DNA of 64,000 nt from Cyanophora paradoxa (lineage: Eukaryota; Glaucocystophyceae; Cyanophorales; Cyanophoraceae): contig QPMI01000038.1 in the NCBI GenBank assembly GCA_004431415.1, positions 62,001 to 126,000 on the forward strand, in the 5' to 3' direction. The position numbers and the translations under genes were made by a program. The notes under the pieces are model-generated. The model was not told the DNA's origin, did not search any database, and was given only the letters and a program-made list of their open reading frames with translations. Each line of letters starts with the position of its first letter. The stretch's first letter is position 1. Below are positions 10,364 to 19,005 of the stretch, in pieces.

Positions 10364-13300
10364 TTAGAGCCCAAATGGAATGCTGTGAATTCCATCGTCT
10401 AATATCTTCCTTTTGCTATCGAGTTGGTTTAGAGCCACCCTTCTGCTCTCCAAATCATATAGGTTGTGGTCTTGTCTTCGCTTGTTTACTACTGCTACTG
10501 TTTTGGTGATGCCTTCAAACAGGCATCTTTTGAAATCATCAAAGTGAACCTCTTTGGAGGAAGTACCAGACATCTTTATTTTATCAAAGGTCTCAGTTCT
10601 GAAAGCATAGAGTTTCGATCTCAGACCTACATACTCCACAATCTTTGCATGGGGAAACTCGTTTTTATATTTACCTGGAATCAAGCGATTGCTCCTATCA
10701 AAGAGAGGGTGGGAGGGATCATAATTACTGCAATCCAGGTGTTCCGAAATTCGCTTCATCTCATTATTAAGATCATTGGTATGAAGCATAAGACAGAAAG
10801 AATCTGTATCATGGAATAGTAGCTCAGCTGTTTCCCAAGTTCTCCTCACCACATCATAAAAGAACCTGCTGTTATGGAGTTTCGCGAAATCCAGCACAAA
10901 AGCCCCGATTGCAACTGGTTTATCTAAGTGAACATGCTTTGAGTACATCTCAAAGGCAACAGCATTTTCGTTTAATGCATTGGTTGCCTTGATGAGTGGA
11001 CTTGCAGCATATTTCTTGCAGAGTTTCTCACTGTTAGCAATCTTTACCACAGATCGACCCCTGCATGATTCAAGGCATTTACCATAGATTGCATTGTTCA
11101 TTAATTTAAAGAAGTCACTCTCGAATCTGGTGACAGATTGGCGCCTCAGTTTCGTATTTAGATCAATATAACTCTTCATGAATGCAGAGGTTGCAAATGA
11201 GAGAACCCTGTGAACCTTCTTAATTATAATACCTTTGCTCACAAGATAGACCAAGAGAGGTTGGGAGATCACATAGTTGTTTTTGGGTGAGAATGTTGCT
11301 GTGAGTTTGGGGTCTTTGCTTATCTTCTCACCTGTGATATCCAGTAGTTTTTGTTGATACTCACCCAGCATTTCGGTAGTGATTTGCTCTTTATTCACTA
11401 CAAGTGGAAAATCGTAATGATCTGTGAGAGTTTGTGGGTATTCCAGGTCTACTTCAATAAAGGCACTTCGTCCAGAGGTCTCTTTAAGTGCCTCTGTGAC
11501 ATCTTCCCAACGAAAATCTCCAATGGGCAGTTCTTGACTGAGAGCATAACCATACAGATTATTTGCATCCAAGAGAACTATATGGTCATCTGGGTTTTCC
11601 ACCTTTGCATATCGAGTAGGCATTGTAGCAAACCCACCTCGAATTGCCCTCTCAATAAATTCGTATTGCCCAACATCACTTATCTGTTCAATCTTTGCTC
11701 TGGTGTAAATTAGCATTGCATCCCAGGATAATCCAGGAGCGCTCACATAATGGGCAGGATCTAATCCATATTGGGAAAACGCCAATTCTCGGAATTTCTG
11801 GAATTTACTCATAAGATCACCAGAATCCACTGCCTGGAAGTCCATGAAATGCGAAGCATCTATGAATTTCCACATTCCCCATTGCAGGGAGAGGTATTGA
11901 TCGAAATTCTTGCTCAGGATCTCAACACGAAGTTTATCATCTTGCTGTGCAATTTTGCGGAATATTTCGTGTCCACATTCATCCATGTGATCCACCACAA
12001 TTGCTACTTTCGTTTGTTTGGAGATTCTCCTGTGGAGGTTGCAGTTTCGGCATGCTTTTCCAATAAAAGCTCCTGATTGATGACAATGGTCTCTCACTGG
12101 GAAGTTCTCATGGGTAAATCGTTCTGCACAGATATAACAGTGTTTAGTTATCTTGTATTGTGCTTTCTGCTCCTCTGTGAGTGGATGCATGGGAATATTG
12201 GTGAATAGAGTGCGAATTACTTGGGGTCTGATCTCTGTGAGAGTGGTAAAAAGAGCACCAAGTGGATCTGATCCCTCGAAATAATGAGAGATCACCTCAT
12301 CCCCCATCACAACTGTTAGAGAAACCGATTTTACCTCTCTCTTACTGCGGTTCTCATCAATTGGAACCGAGTGACTATCCATTTTCACATAGCAGATAGT
12401 GGGAAGCCACACAGTTTTGCGAAGATGTTGAAGCCCAAATGCAATGTGACTTCCAGATTTCGGGCATTTACCTTTGCTCTCCCTCCAATCAATGCAGCGA
12501 TTCGCTTCTATATGTACATCCAGCTTCTCCTGAGTTCTGAAACGAGACAGACAGGTCTCACAATAATAAATGCGACCATCATGGGCTTTATCAAAGGTGG
12601 TTTTCAGGAGTCGACTCAGAGACATGATGGTGATATAATGCCCTCTATCATCCTCTTCGTTTTCGATTAATAAAAGGTTAATCTTGGTCTTTCTCCTCGG
12701 GTTGCTGGATTGGTGGAGAGGATAGAAGCACTGTGCAGTATTATCTGCCCCATAAATGTTGATTGAGAGTTCAGGGTTCTGCTCCTCAAATCGATCAATG
12801 ATTTCTGCATCACAGGCAACTGGAAACTGGATGCCTTCGAAATTGAGTTCGTTTAACCATCTTCTATACTGGCTGGGTTCATTGCTCTTGTGTTTATTGA
12901 TGTCCTTTCGGTGCAGGTAAGCCAAGATTGCATACTTGAAGCAGTCTTGACCATCAATATTCTTCACATTCACAGTTGCTCTCTTTAATCCAATCCACTC
13001 AGGTGTTGAGAAAAAGCAACCACCCACAGGAGCATAAGACATTATAACCACTCTCAGCATCTCAATGCGATCCAGTCTGTAACTGTCCACCTGCATCATC
13101 TGTTCCTGCATTGCTTGAAGTGCATTTCGCAGTTCAACATCAATATTTCGGGATCTTGTGATGACAAAGTAATCACTATAAATGAATTTGGTGATCCACA
13201 CCCTTGGATCACTCACTTTGGTGAATTTACAAATGAAGGTCAACCGAGTCTTAATTGCTCTCAGGTCTTGGAGTTTCTGTCTGAGTCTCTGAGGTAGAGT

Positions 13301-13645
13301 GGGTGCAATTCTCTCCAAGAATTCAATCCCATCTTGGATAACCTCCCCTCTTGCTCGATAGGTTAACCAAGAGTATGCTTTGTTCATTGCTTCCCCATCT
13401 TCAATCTCGGGTTCAATTGTTCCCAACCTTAAACCTTCATCCCTGAATTCCTCCATCTTCTCAAAACGATCATAGAGGCGATTTGTAATTTCTGTGAGTT
13501 GAGATAATCTTGGTCTCCTATCCAGGATTGCTGCCTGGCGATCATATTCGAATTCTGTAATATCACCAGTAACTAAAAGGGTTCCTAAAAGACCGAGTAT
13601 TTCGTTTTTCTTTTCTTTGATGATTCTATTTGATTGGCGGGGCAT
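10364..13645 (-). CDS. Protein-primed family B DNA polymerase (virus 1)
   Basis: 1,093 aa, replicating the linear viral genome by protein priming. The first ~220 residues are an extension shared with virus 2. A C2HC-type finger (C362, C365, H378, C384) and a second Cys/His cluster (C503, C506, H520, C532, C535) match those typical of polinton polymerases. Synthesis motifs are intact: motif A LLDANNLYGY (D693), motif B KLMNNAIYGK (about 847-856), motif C FHDTDSF (D946, D948) and the downstream PGKYKNE. The exonuclease part is odd: where polinton enzymes have YADFE there is YVKMD (about 419-423), the NLxxYDSH region reads HMDECGHE, and the segment that normally carries the third motif (YHDLYLxxDVLLLADVF type) is missing between FMDF and YGLDP (601-630). 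The start is ATG, preceded by CTTAAAGTAAAAG. Confidence 0.92.
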   Translation of the reverse strand: MPRQSNRIIKEKKNEILGLLGTLLVTGDITEFEYDRQAAILDRRPRLSQLTEITNRLYDRFEKMEEFRDEGLRLGTIEPEIEDGEAMNKAYSWLTYRARGEVIQDGIEFLERIAPTLPQRLRQKLQDLRAIKTRLTFICKFTKVSDPRVWITKFIYSDYFVITRSRNIDVELRNALQAMQEQMMQVDSYRLDRIEMLRVVIMSYAPVGGCFFSTPEWIGLKRATVNVKNIDGQDCFKYAILAYLHRKDINKHKSNEPSQYRRWLNELNFEGIQFPVACDAEIIDRFEEQNPELSINIYGADNTAQCFYPLHQSSNPRRKTKINLLLIENEEDDRGHYITIMSLSRLLKTTFDKAHDGRIYYCETCLSRFRTQEKLDVHIEANRCIDWRESKGKCPKSGSHIAFGLQHLRKTVWLPTICYVKMDSHSVPIDENRSKREVKSVSLTVVMGDEVISHYFEGSDPLGALFTTLTEIRPQVIRTLFTNIPMHPLTEEQKAQYKITKHCYICAERFTHENFPVRDHCHQSGAFIGKACRNCNLHRRISKQTKVAIVVDHMDECGHEIFRKIAQQDDKLRVEILSKNFDQYLSLQWGMWKFIDASHFMDFQAVDSGDLMSKFQKFRELAFSQYGLDPAHYVSAPGLSWDAMLIYTRAKIEQISDVGQYEFIERAIRGGFATMPTRYAKVENPDDHIVLLDANNLYGYALSQELPIGDFRWEDVTEALKETSGRSAFIEVDLEYPQTLTDHYDFPLVVNKEQITTEMLGEYQQKLLDITGEKISKDPKLTATFSPKNNYVISQPLLVYLVSKGIIIKKVHRVLSFATSAFMKSYIDLNTKLRRQSVTRFESDFFKLMNNAIYGKCLESCRGRSVVKIANSEKLCKKYAASPLIKATNALNENAVAFEMYSKHVHLDKPVAIGAFVLDFAKLHNSRFFYDVVRRTWETAELLFHDTDSFCLMLHTNDLNNEMKRISEHLDCSNYDPSHPLFDRSNRLIPGKYKNEFPHAKIVEYVGLRSKLYAFRTETFDKIKMSGTSSKEVHFDDFKRCLFEGITKTVAVVNKRRQDHNLYDLESRRVALNQLDSKRKILDDGIHSIPFGL

Positions 13646-13665
13646 CTTTTACTTTAAGGGAACAT

Positions 13666-13678
13666 ATTATTTTTGGGC
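13666..13678 (-). promoter_or_regulatory. Promoter-like CCAAAAATAATAT before polymerase (virus 1)
   Basis: On the minus strand CGCCCAAAAATAATATG is followed by CTTAAAGTAAAAG and the polymerase ATG at 13,645. It looks like a variant of the CAAAAAWTGA element combined with the ATG-proximal signal. Confidence 0.35.
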
Positions 13679-13701
13679 GTTTTAAACGCATTTCGCATTT
13701 T

Positions 13702-13893
13702 TCAGGTTCTGATAATTCGCACATTCGTGCCTTTGGGGACATATACATTCACTGTGTCGAGTCTGCTTGCATAAACACGCTTCTTTTGATAGGTTCTACC
13801 ATAACCTGCTCTGATCTTTGCAATATAATCCGCCACCTCTGCAATATCATTCTTTTCGACAAGCTGCTGCCGAATTTCATCAAAATAATCCAT
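13702..13893 (-). CDS. Small basic protein, 63 aa (virus 1)
   Basis: ATG at 13,893, lying 56 bp upstream of the polymerase start on the same strand. Acidic helical N-terminus (MDYFDEIRQQLVEKND) followed by a basic segment with YGRTYQKKRVY and a beta-like end (VNVYVPKGTNVRIIRT). A CAAAAATTGAC promoter element lies 46-60 bases upstream of the start, which supports expression. No family recognised. The layout (helix, basic patch, VN-type strand) resembles the 73-aa minus-strand protein of virus 2 (49,146-49,367), but the similarity is too weak to claim homology. Confidence 0.6.
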   Translation of the reverse strand: MDYFDEIRQQLVEKNDIAEVADYIAKIRAGYGRTYQKKRVYASRLDTVNVYVPKGTNVRIIRT

Positions 13894-13938
13894 TTTCTGT
13901 CTTAGTCAAGTGAAATACGCAACGATCCCTTAAATCGC

Positions 13939-13953
13939 CAGTCAATTTTTGTC
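13939..13953 (-). promoter_or_regulatory. CAAAAAWTGA element of the 63-aa gene
   Basis: Read on the minus strand as GACAAAAATTGACTG, 46-60 bases upstream of the ATG at 13,893, with a TTTAAGGG block on its start-proximal side. Confidence 0.5.
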
Positions 13954-14150
13954 ACAACACACCGATTTTCGATACGTTTTTATATTGTCCAATTATTATT
14001 CGCGAAAGTGATCGACCCACAGGGGGGAGTCTGTGGTTAATTGGGCGTCACACTCAATTAAAAAGGTGTCACAGCTGTCACACAAACCATTTACAGTACG
14101 GTTTTTAAAAAATAAGAAATTCAATCAGTATTAGAATCGATTCTGTTTAT
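13954..14150. other. Intergenic spacer with TGTCACA module
   Basis: AT-rich spacer beyond the 3' end of the primase-helicase. It holds GTCACAC and GTGTCACAGCTGTCACAC copies at 14,047-14,083. The block CTGTCACACAAACCATTT at 14,076 recurs with three mismatches in 26 bases, beyond the helicase stop of virus 2 (49,530-49,555). No gene seen. Confidence 0.5.
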
Positions 14151-16514
14151 TTACTCATCTCCACCTTCAACATCACTGTCATCCATCAATCTGCGACTAT
14201 GCTTCTTTTTGATCCCAAAGTAACCACGGCAAAGTACATCATTCACTCGTTTTCTGTCAGACTTCACATTAAAGACTTCGCGAAGTCTCTTCATAATGGT
14301 GCAATCTGAGATTTTCTCATCAGATTTGCCCATGTGGTCTCTCTTGAAGTCACCCATGATGGACTCACTTGTAGTGAAATCGCCTTGACTCTTGGTGAGT
14401 TCATAATTCTCTCGGATCCACTCTCCAATCTTGTCATTCTCATTGAAATACTCCATACCTTGATCAACAATGGACTGGGGAGGTTTGGTGACGAATGTAT
14501 TGAGAGAATGGGTTCTCCACATTTCCAGGAGAATGGACATATGCGCCATTTTATAATCGTCATCATTCTTCATGAGGCGCATGAGAGTGGTGTCTGCCTT
14601 CTTCTCACCAGGCTGAGGATCGACCTTGAAGACATTTTCGAATCGGTAGTAGATAATTCGCCTTTGGATTGCTGCATCTGGTTTACTGATCCCCAGATTG
14701 TCATTTGTAGACAAGAACAACTGGAACATGGGAATGAATGTTACAAGATCTTTGTATAGAGTTCGAACCTTCATCTCATTCCCACCAGTAACTTGTTTGA
14801 TTTTGTTCAGTTGAAGCATATCACCATCTTCTGCTTCATTACTGAAAACAATCCGTTTACCAAGAATGCAAGCGAGTTCTGGGGCAGCCTCTGATGAACT
14901 CTTCTTGGGTTTAGTCCAATATGTCATGTCCAGTGACCCATAGTATTCACCAAATGTGTCTTTCACCAACTCTTGGAGCAGAGATTTCCCATTTGCTCCA
15001 ATTCCAGTCCAGCAAGTGTATCTCTGATTTTCTGTCAAACCACACAGAGCATAGGCAATTAATCCCATCATAAATTCGCGGTTTTCATCAGATTCGATCA
15101 GATCTGCATAGATGGATTTAATCTTTGCAACCTTCTCTTGGTCGATTTCTGTGGTATAATCGTAGCCAACAGTCTTGCTCACCATATCATCTGGGAGTCC
15201 CTGTCGAAAAGTCATGGAGTTCAAGTCAAATACACCATTTGTGAATCCAATGATGTTGGGAACAGTATCAAGTCTCTCGAAAAAGGTCTTGTCACTGAAC
15301 AGAACTGAAAGATCAGACATAAGTGCAGTTCTGTATGTAGTCTGTTTGAGGCTCTTAGCAATTCCCAGCAGAATCTTTGACCTTTCCTCCAAGGAATTGC
15401 GGTTCTCTTCATCACGAAGAGCTCTCTGTGCGAGTTGAACAGAACGTTGAAGATAAACTGGACAGACCTTGCAGCTCAAACAGAGAAAGATTCGCCTCCC
15501 AGTTTCATCCATCTCCCAAATCCCACATACATCATTGAACTTGAACCAGGTCTTGTTGGAATACTTGTATTTGTCTTGCAGAACAAGATAGGCAACCTGT
15601 GCAACATCATAATGGGCACCATCAGATCCAGCAGACCGATCAATCAGATTTTCGATATTCGCATCTGTCTCTTCCTTCACACGAATTGTGATAAGTCGCT
15701 TCTTGCAGTTTGCACTGTAACTCGAAACAATGTACTTGTCTTTCTCCTTTCCTTGAATAATATACCAATTGTTTGAGTCATGGCTTCCCTTGCAGCAGGG
15801 ACAGATCAGACCTTTGTTCTCAGCAGTGAAATTGTATCCCATCTTGGTCTCATTGATGATTGTGGGCAAGATGAAACCGAATTCTTCGAGTTTAGAAAGA
15901 ATATGTTTCTGCAAATTCTCCTCAGCGCACCTTGCATAATAAGAATGTGCACCTTTGGGGAATTCGTAGTTTTCAACAATCCACTTTTGCAACCCAGCAG
16001 TGGGTTCATTTAACTCACACTCAGATGCCCATGGCTCTCTGATCCATGTTTTGTTGGGACTGGGACAAACATTAATTACCCCAGCAGTCCCAGTGGATGC
16101 AATCGTTTTGCAGTCGATCTTGGGGTTTCCTTTGAATGCACCTGCTTTATCCCAGATCTTAATGGTGTCGAATTCAGCAGGTCGAGCGAAATAAGCATGA
16201 TATCCTTTTTTGGTTTTAGCAAGTGGATTAACACCACCGAAATCATCAGGGAATTGCTCCTCGAATTTGGCGAAATCCTCCTCTTGGTCGAAGTCAATTA
16301 CCATGATATTACGAGCGAGAATGCCCCAAGCAGTATACTTACCGGATTTCAGGGCTTCATCGAATTTATCCCAATTCCAGGCTCCGTCTTTATGAGCGAA
16401 AAGGGGTTTTTTGGTATCAGGATCAACAGGAATTACGAGATTCTCAGACAGGACATCGTCTTCACGAAGCCAGTCAACAAGGCGTTTCAGGGATTTCTTG
16501 GCGGCAGCGTTCAT
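14151..16514 (-). CDS. Primase-polymerase / D5-type SF3 helicase (virus 1)
   Basis: 787 aa, one uninterrupted frame. The N-terminal 1-180 region is a prim-pol fold: MVIDFD (D74, D76), GYHAYF (H106) and the CKTIASTGTAGVINVCPS segment. A Cys cluster CPCCKGSH (about 238-245) follows. The C-terminal half is a D5_N plus superfamily 3 helicase: Walker A GIGANGKS (504-511), Walker B RIVFSNEAE (about 554-562) and motif C FLSTNDN (600-606). The usual role is to unwind the viral genome and possibly prime it. The tail is basic then acidic (KKKHSRRLMDDSDVEGGDE). Same strand as polymerase and capsid genes here, whereas the virus 2 version is inverted relative to its capsid genes. Confidence 0.92.
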   Translation of the reverse strand: MNAAAKKSLKRLVDWLREDDVLSENLVIPVDPDTKKPLFAHKDGAWNWDKFDEALKSGKYTAWGILARNIMVIDFDQEEDFAKFEEQFPDDFGGVNPLAKTKKGYHAYFARPAEFDTIKIWDKAGAFKGNPKIDCKTIASTGTAGVINVCPSPNKTWIREPWASECELNEPTAGLQKWIVENYEFPKGAHSYYARCAEENLQKHILSKLEEFGFILPTIINETKMGYNFTAENKGLICPCCKGSHDSNNWYIIQGKEKDKYIVSSYSANCKKRLITIRVKEETDANIENLIDRSAGSDGAHYDVAQVAYLVLQDKYKYSNKTWFKFNDVCGIWEMDETGRRIFLCLSCKVCPVYLQRSVQLAQRALRDEENRNSLEERSKILLGIAKSLKQTTYRTALMSDLSVLFSDKTFFERLDTVPNIIGFTNGVFDLNSMTFRQGLPDDMVSKTVGYDYTTEIDQEKVAKIKSIYADLIESDENREFMMGLIAYALCGLTENQRYTCWTGIGANGKSLLQELVKDTFGEYYGSLDMTYWTKPKKSSSEAAPELACILGKRIVFSNEAEDGDMLQLNKIKQVTGGNEMKVRTLYKDLVTFIPMFQLFLSTNDNLGISKPDAAIQRRIIYYRFENVFKVDPQPGEKKADTTLMRLMKNDDDYKMAHMSILLEMWRTHSLNTFVTKPPQSIVDQGMEYFNENDKIGEWIRENYELTKSQGDFTTSESIMGDFKRDHMGKSDEKISDCTIMKRLREVFNVKSDRKRVNDVLCRGYFGIKKKHSRRLMDDSDVEGGDE

Positions 16515-16566
16515 TTCGAAAATCGGGGGCTTCTTATACTTAATGGAGAAATTAATTTCTCCGGAT

Positions 16567-16585
16567 CCTTGTCATTTTTTGGCGG
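16567..16585 (-). promoter_or_regulatory. CAAAAAWTGA element of helicase (virus 1)
   Basis: CGCCAAAAAATGACAAGG on the minus strand, 53-71 bases before the ATG at 16,514. Nearer the start a CCATTAAGTATAAGAAG signal is present. Confidence 0.5.
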
Positions 16586-16708
16586 CTAACCTTTAAATAC
16601 CTTTGGGTTTTCCGATTGGCGCTCGATACATGGTAATGATCCATCGAAAAGTCGATTGATCATGGTAACAAAAAGGATTCAGCGGATATCTGGGACTTTG
16701 GGGGCGGT

Positions 16709-16936
16709 TCAGTTTTTCCTGGGACGACCTACTGGGCGTTTTACTGGATTATTGGGATCCATCTCAGCAGCTTTCCTGCGATAATATCGTTCCAGTGCCT
16801 TTTTACGATATAATTCACGAAATTCCTCATCTTGATAACGTTTCTGGAAGTACAAGCGGTCATACAACCTTTTCCTCTCATTGAAATCCATTTCGCTCAT
16901 TGCAAGTTCGAATTCGACCACAGATTCAGTTTCCAT
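16709..16936 (-). CDS. Small AT-hook protein, 75 aa (virus 1)
   Basis: ATG at 16,936. A charged helical body (FQKRYQDEEFRELYRKKA then LERYYRRKA) ends in KRPVGRPRKN, an AT-hook core (GRP flanked by basic residues) that binds the minor groove of AT-rich DNA. Virus 2 has the counterpart at 48,813-49,058 with KRYREDPAYREYKK, SYYRRKA and RPRGRPIK in the same order. A nuclear or virion DNA-binding role is likely. A CAAAAAATGACAAGG element stands 77-94 bases upstream, inside the end of the tiny conserved gene 17,018-17,131. Confidence 0.75.
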   Translation of the reverse strand: METESVVEFELAMSEMDFNERKRLYDRLYFQKRYQDEEFRELYRKKALERYYRRKAAEMDPNNPVKRPVGRPRKN

Positions 16937-17012
16937 TTGATATGTTCCTTATATTTAGACGAGAAAATAATTTGTCCGGGTTCACCAATCAAACACACCT
17001 TACCCTTAAATC

Positions 17013-17030
17013 CCTTGTCATTTTTTGCAG
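17013..17030 (-). promoter_or_regulatory. CAAAAAWTGA element of AT-hook gene (virus 1)
   Basis: GCAAAAAATGACAAGGGA on the minus strand followed by TTTAAGGG. It overlaps the stop codon (TGA) of the preceding 37-codon gene. Confidence 0.5.
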
Positions 17031-17131
17031 ATCGAGACCAGTTCCTGTCTACGCTTTTTTATTGCGGCTTCTGTTGCATATTCAGCGGATTTCCTTTCAA
17101 GGATAGCATAGATCTCAGGGAGACTGAGCAT
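17018..17131 (-). CDS. Tiny conserved protein, 37 aa (virus 1)
   Basis: ATG at 17,131, TGA at 17,018. The product contains EIYAILERKSAEYATEAA followed by IKKRRQELV, an amphipathic, charged helix. Virus 2 encodes a 38-aa protein at 49,039-49,155 with QVYKKIEKKRSQYANEAA then IKIYTKEL. Pattern (I/V)Y..(L/I)E.K...YA.EAAIK is kept while the DNA around it has diverged, which argues for a real gene. It sits six bases after the end of the 77-aa gene. Function unknown; its size and charge fit a structural or DNA-associated peptide. Confidence 0.7.
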   Translation of the reverse strand: MLSLPEIYAILERKSAEYATEAAIKKRRQELVSICKK

Positions 17132-17137
17132 TCGATA

Positions 17138-17371
17138 TTAATTACCGAGATTTAATTTCGGATCTGTGAAAGATACAGAGCGTCGCCTCACTGTCTCTGT
17201 CTTAATATGCTCTTCGAAATCCACCGAGTCTGTGGATAATCTCCTTCCACCAGATCCATGGCTTTCAGTGTCTGAGAACTCGATTTCGACTTTGGTGTCA
17301 CAGCAACCACTGTGACAATTGCTCACAATGTGGAGATTAAACATTTCAATGATTTTGCGCAGAAAATCCAT
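17138..17371 (-). CDS. Conserved 77-aa protein with SNCHSGCC motif (virus 1)
   Basis: ATG at 17,371. The first ~28 residues match the virus 2 protein at 48,557-48,829 nearly position by position: M-D-F/I-hydrophobic stretch, then the Cys/His motif HIVSNCHSGCCDT against HVVSNCHSGCCET. The tail (RRRSVSFTDP) is polar, Ser/Arg-rich and not conserved. A hydrophobic N-terminal helix with three clustered cysteines could be a membrane- or metal-binding anchor or be lipid-modified; none of this is proven. It lies in the capsid gene block, expressed in the same direction. Confidence 0.75.
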   Translation of the reverse strand: MDFLRKIIEMFNLHIVSNCHSGCCDTKVEIEFSDTESHGSGGRRLSTDSVDFEEHIKTETVRRRSVSFTDPKLNLGN

Positions 17372-17398
17372 GATATTCTCTCTCTTAAAGCGAGATAA

Positions 17399-18132
17399 TT
17401 AAAGCCAAACTCGTCGTTTATATACTGTTGGGGCAACACCTTTGTCGACCTCTGCCTTGGTAGCACCAGGTTCGATGGTGCCCTTCTGGGTTTTGGTCTT
17501 CATCTCATCAACTGCCTGCTCATCAATTTGAGTCTCTTTCTTACCAATGAATTGCTTATCCGGGAGACCAGTAATTCCCATTCTATACACCTCCTTTCGC
17601 AGCATCTCCTTCAATTTCGCTCTCTCTTTCTTCTCAGAGACATACTGTTCAAGAGCACTCGATTTCGCTTCCAGATCTTTAAGTTTCGCAGTCATTTCGT
17701 CCCATTGGGCTTTGGAATTCGGTGAATATTCTGTGTAGGTGCGACCTTGTAGGTGACCTCGCCAGCCATGGATTGAATAACCTTGTCGGATTCTTTGGAG
17801 ACACCTTCACCTTTGCGGGCAAGTGAGAGATCTTGCAGACCAAGTCCTTTATCATCAGCAGCACCAATAATTCGACGAGCACCTTCACCAACTGCCTTCA
17901 TCTTTGTGGCTTCGGGCGAAATATTCAATTGATCACTGGTGGATGTTTGAGGCGCTTTATCATCGGGAGATTCTTCGTAAGCAGCATTGAGGGGATCTTC
18001 CTGTTGCTGTGATGCTTTCACTTCATTGACACCATTGAATTTCATGGGATCTGTGTTAATAGAACCGGTTCCAGAGGATGCAGAATATGACATAGCACCA
18101 GCAGGAACACCAACTTTGCGTTTCGAAGGCAT
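17399..18132 (-). pseudogene. Conserved coiled-coil virion protein, frameshifted (virus 1)
   Basis: ATG at 18,132 (MPSKRKVGVPAGAMSYS). Compared with the intact 244-aa copy of virus 2 (47,800-48,534) one C is missing from a CCC run near 17,705, splitting it into a 146-aa N-terminal and a 98-aa C-terminal frame. The middle is an Ala/Lys/Glu-rich coiled coil (about residues 148-185), and the C-terminus ends VYKRRVWL in both viruses. Family not recognised. Its position between packaging ATPase and small genes and its disordered, charged nature fit a scaffold or core protein (inference). The lesion may be sequencing error, as the rest is well conserved. Confidence 0.75.
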
Positions 18133-18160
18133 TGTATATTTATAAGAAGCAGAGATTATT

Positions 18161-18943
18161 TTACAATCCTCTCTTATATCGCATCAGTTTGTTTGAATGA
18201 ACACCACTCTTTACCTCCTTGGGTGCTTCCTCTTTCTGTGGAGATGGTAGTTCATCTTCTTTCTTTTTGGGCTTCCTGTGGAACCGAGGAAATGCGAAAT
18301 CTTTGACCAGATCCGCTTTATCAACATAATAGTTCACCGAATAATTCGCAGAAGACCACACAATATATTGGTAGGAGTGTACATACTCCTCAAACATCTT
18401 ATAGAAATCGTCCTTGTTTCGCATGATATTGTACTCCTCTTCAATGGCTTCGAGTTCTTTGCGATTTGCAGCACTCAGGAACACAGCATAATCCGAATTT
18501 ACTCGAATTGTTGAAGAAACCTTCCTCAGCTTCTGTGTGATGCAGATAATCGAGATTTTCGAATGGCGACCTCTGGAATACAGGGATCCCACGATTTTGT
18601 CTCGGGTCAAATCAATAATTTCGTTGTCTATTAAATCATCTAAGACCACACACAGGTGATTGACAGGTTCCCCTTTTTCGATTTTCTCCTGCCTTTCATC
18701 CAGTAATTTGGAAATGTAAGCAGCATCCCATTTCCCGAGTTGCAATGTTGCAACTGCATCCCAGAAATGATTGAAGGACGTCCCACTCACAACAAGAACA
18801 GTATCAATCTTTTTCGCATCATGCAGCTGTTTCAACCAATATTTCACACATTCTGACTTGCCTGTTGCAGACTTTCCTATGAAAAGAGCACGAAATGGTG
18901 GGGTTATCATCTCAGAGGCAACAAATTCTTCTAAATCGTTCAT
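18161..18943 (-). CDS. Genome-packaging ATPase, A32/FtsK-HerA type (virus 1)
   Basis: 260 aa. Walker A GKSATGKS at residues 23-30, Walker B LCVVLDDLID near 97-106, and a following SIICITQKLRKVSS segment with the sensor-like Gln of the HerA/FtsK clade. This ATPase pumps the genome into the capsid and is a hallmark of DJR-capsid viruses. The C-terminal ~50 residues are Lys/Glu/Pro-rich. The virus 2 copy (46,989-47,771) is the same length and very similar. It follows the MCP on the same strand after about 60 bases. Confidence 0.92.
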   Translation of the reverse strand: MNDLEEFVASEMITPPFRALFIGKSATGKSECVKYWLKQLHDAKKIDTVLVVSGTSFNHFWDAVATLQLGKWDAAYISKLLDERQEKIEKGEPVNHLCVVLDDLIDNEIIDLTRDKIVGSLYSRGRHSKISIICITQKLRKVSSTIRVNSDYAVFLSAANRKELEAIEEEYNIMRNKDDFYKMFEEYVHSYQYIVWSSANYSVNYYVDKADLVKDFAFPRFHRKPKKKEDELPSPQKEEAPKEVKSGVHSNKLMRYKRGL

Positions 18944-19005
18944 GGCTTTGTAGATCTTTCTTATTAAAGATAGATAAAAATAACGAAACGTTACTGATAA
19001 TGGTT

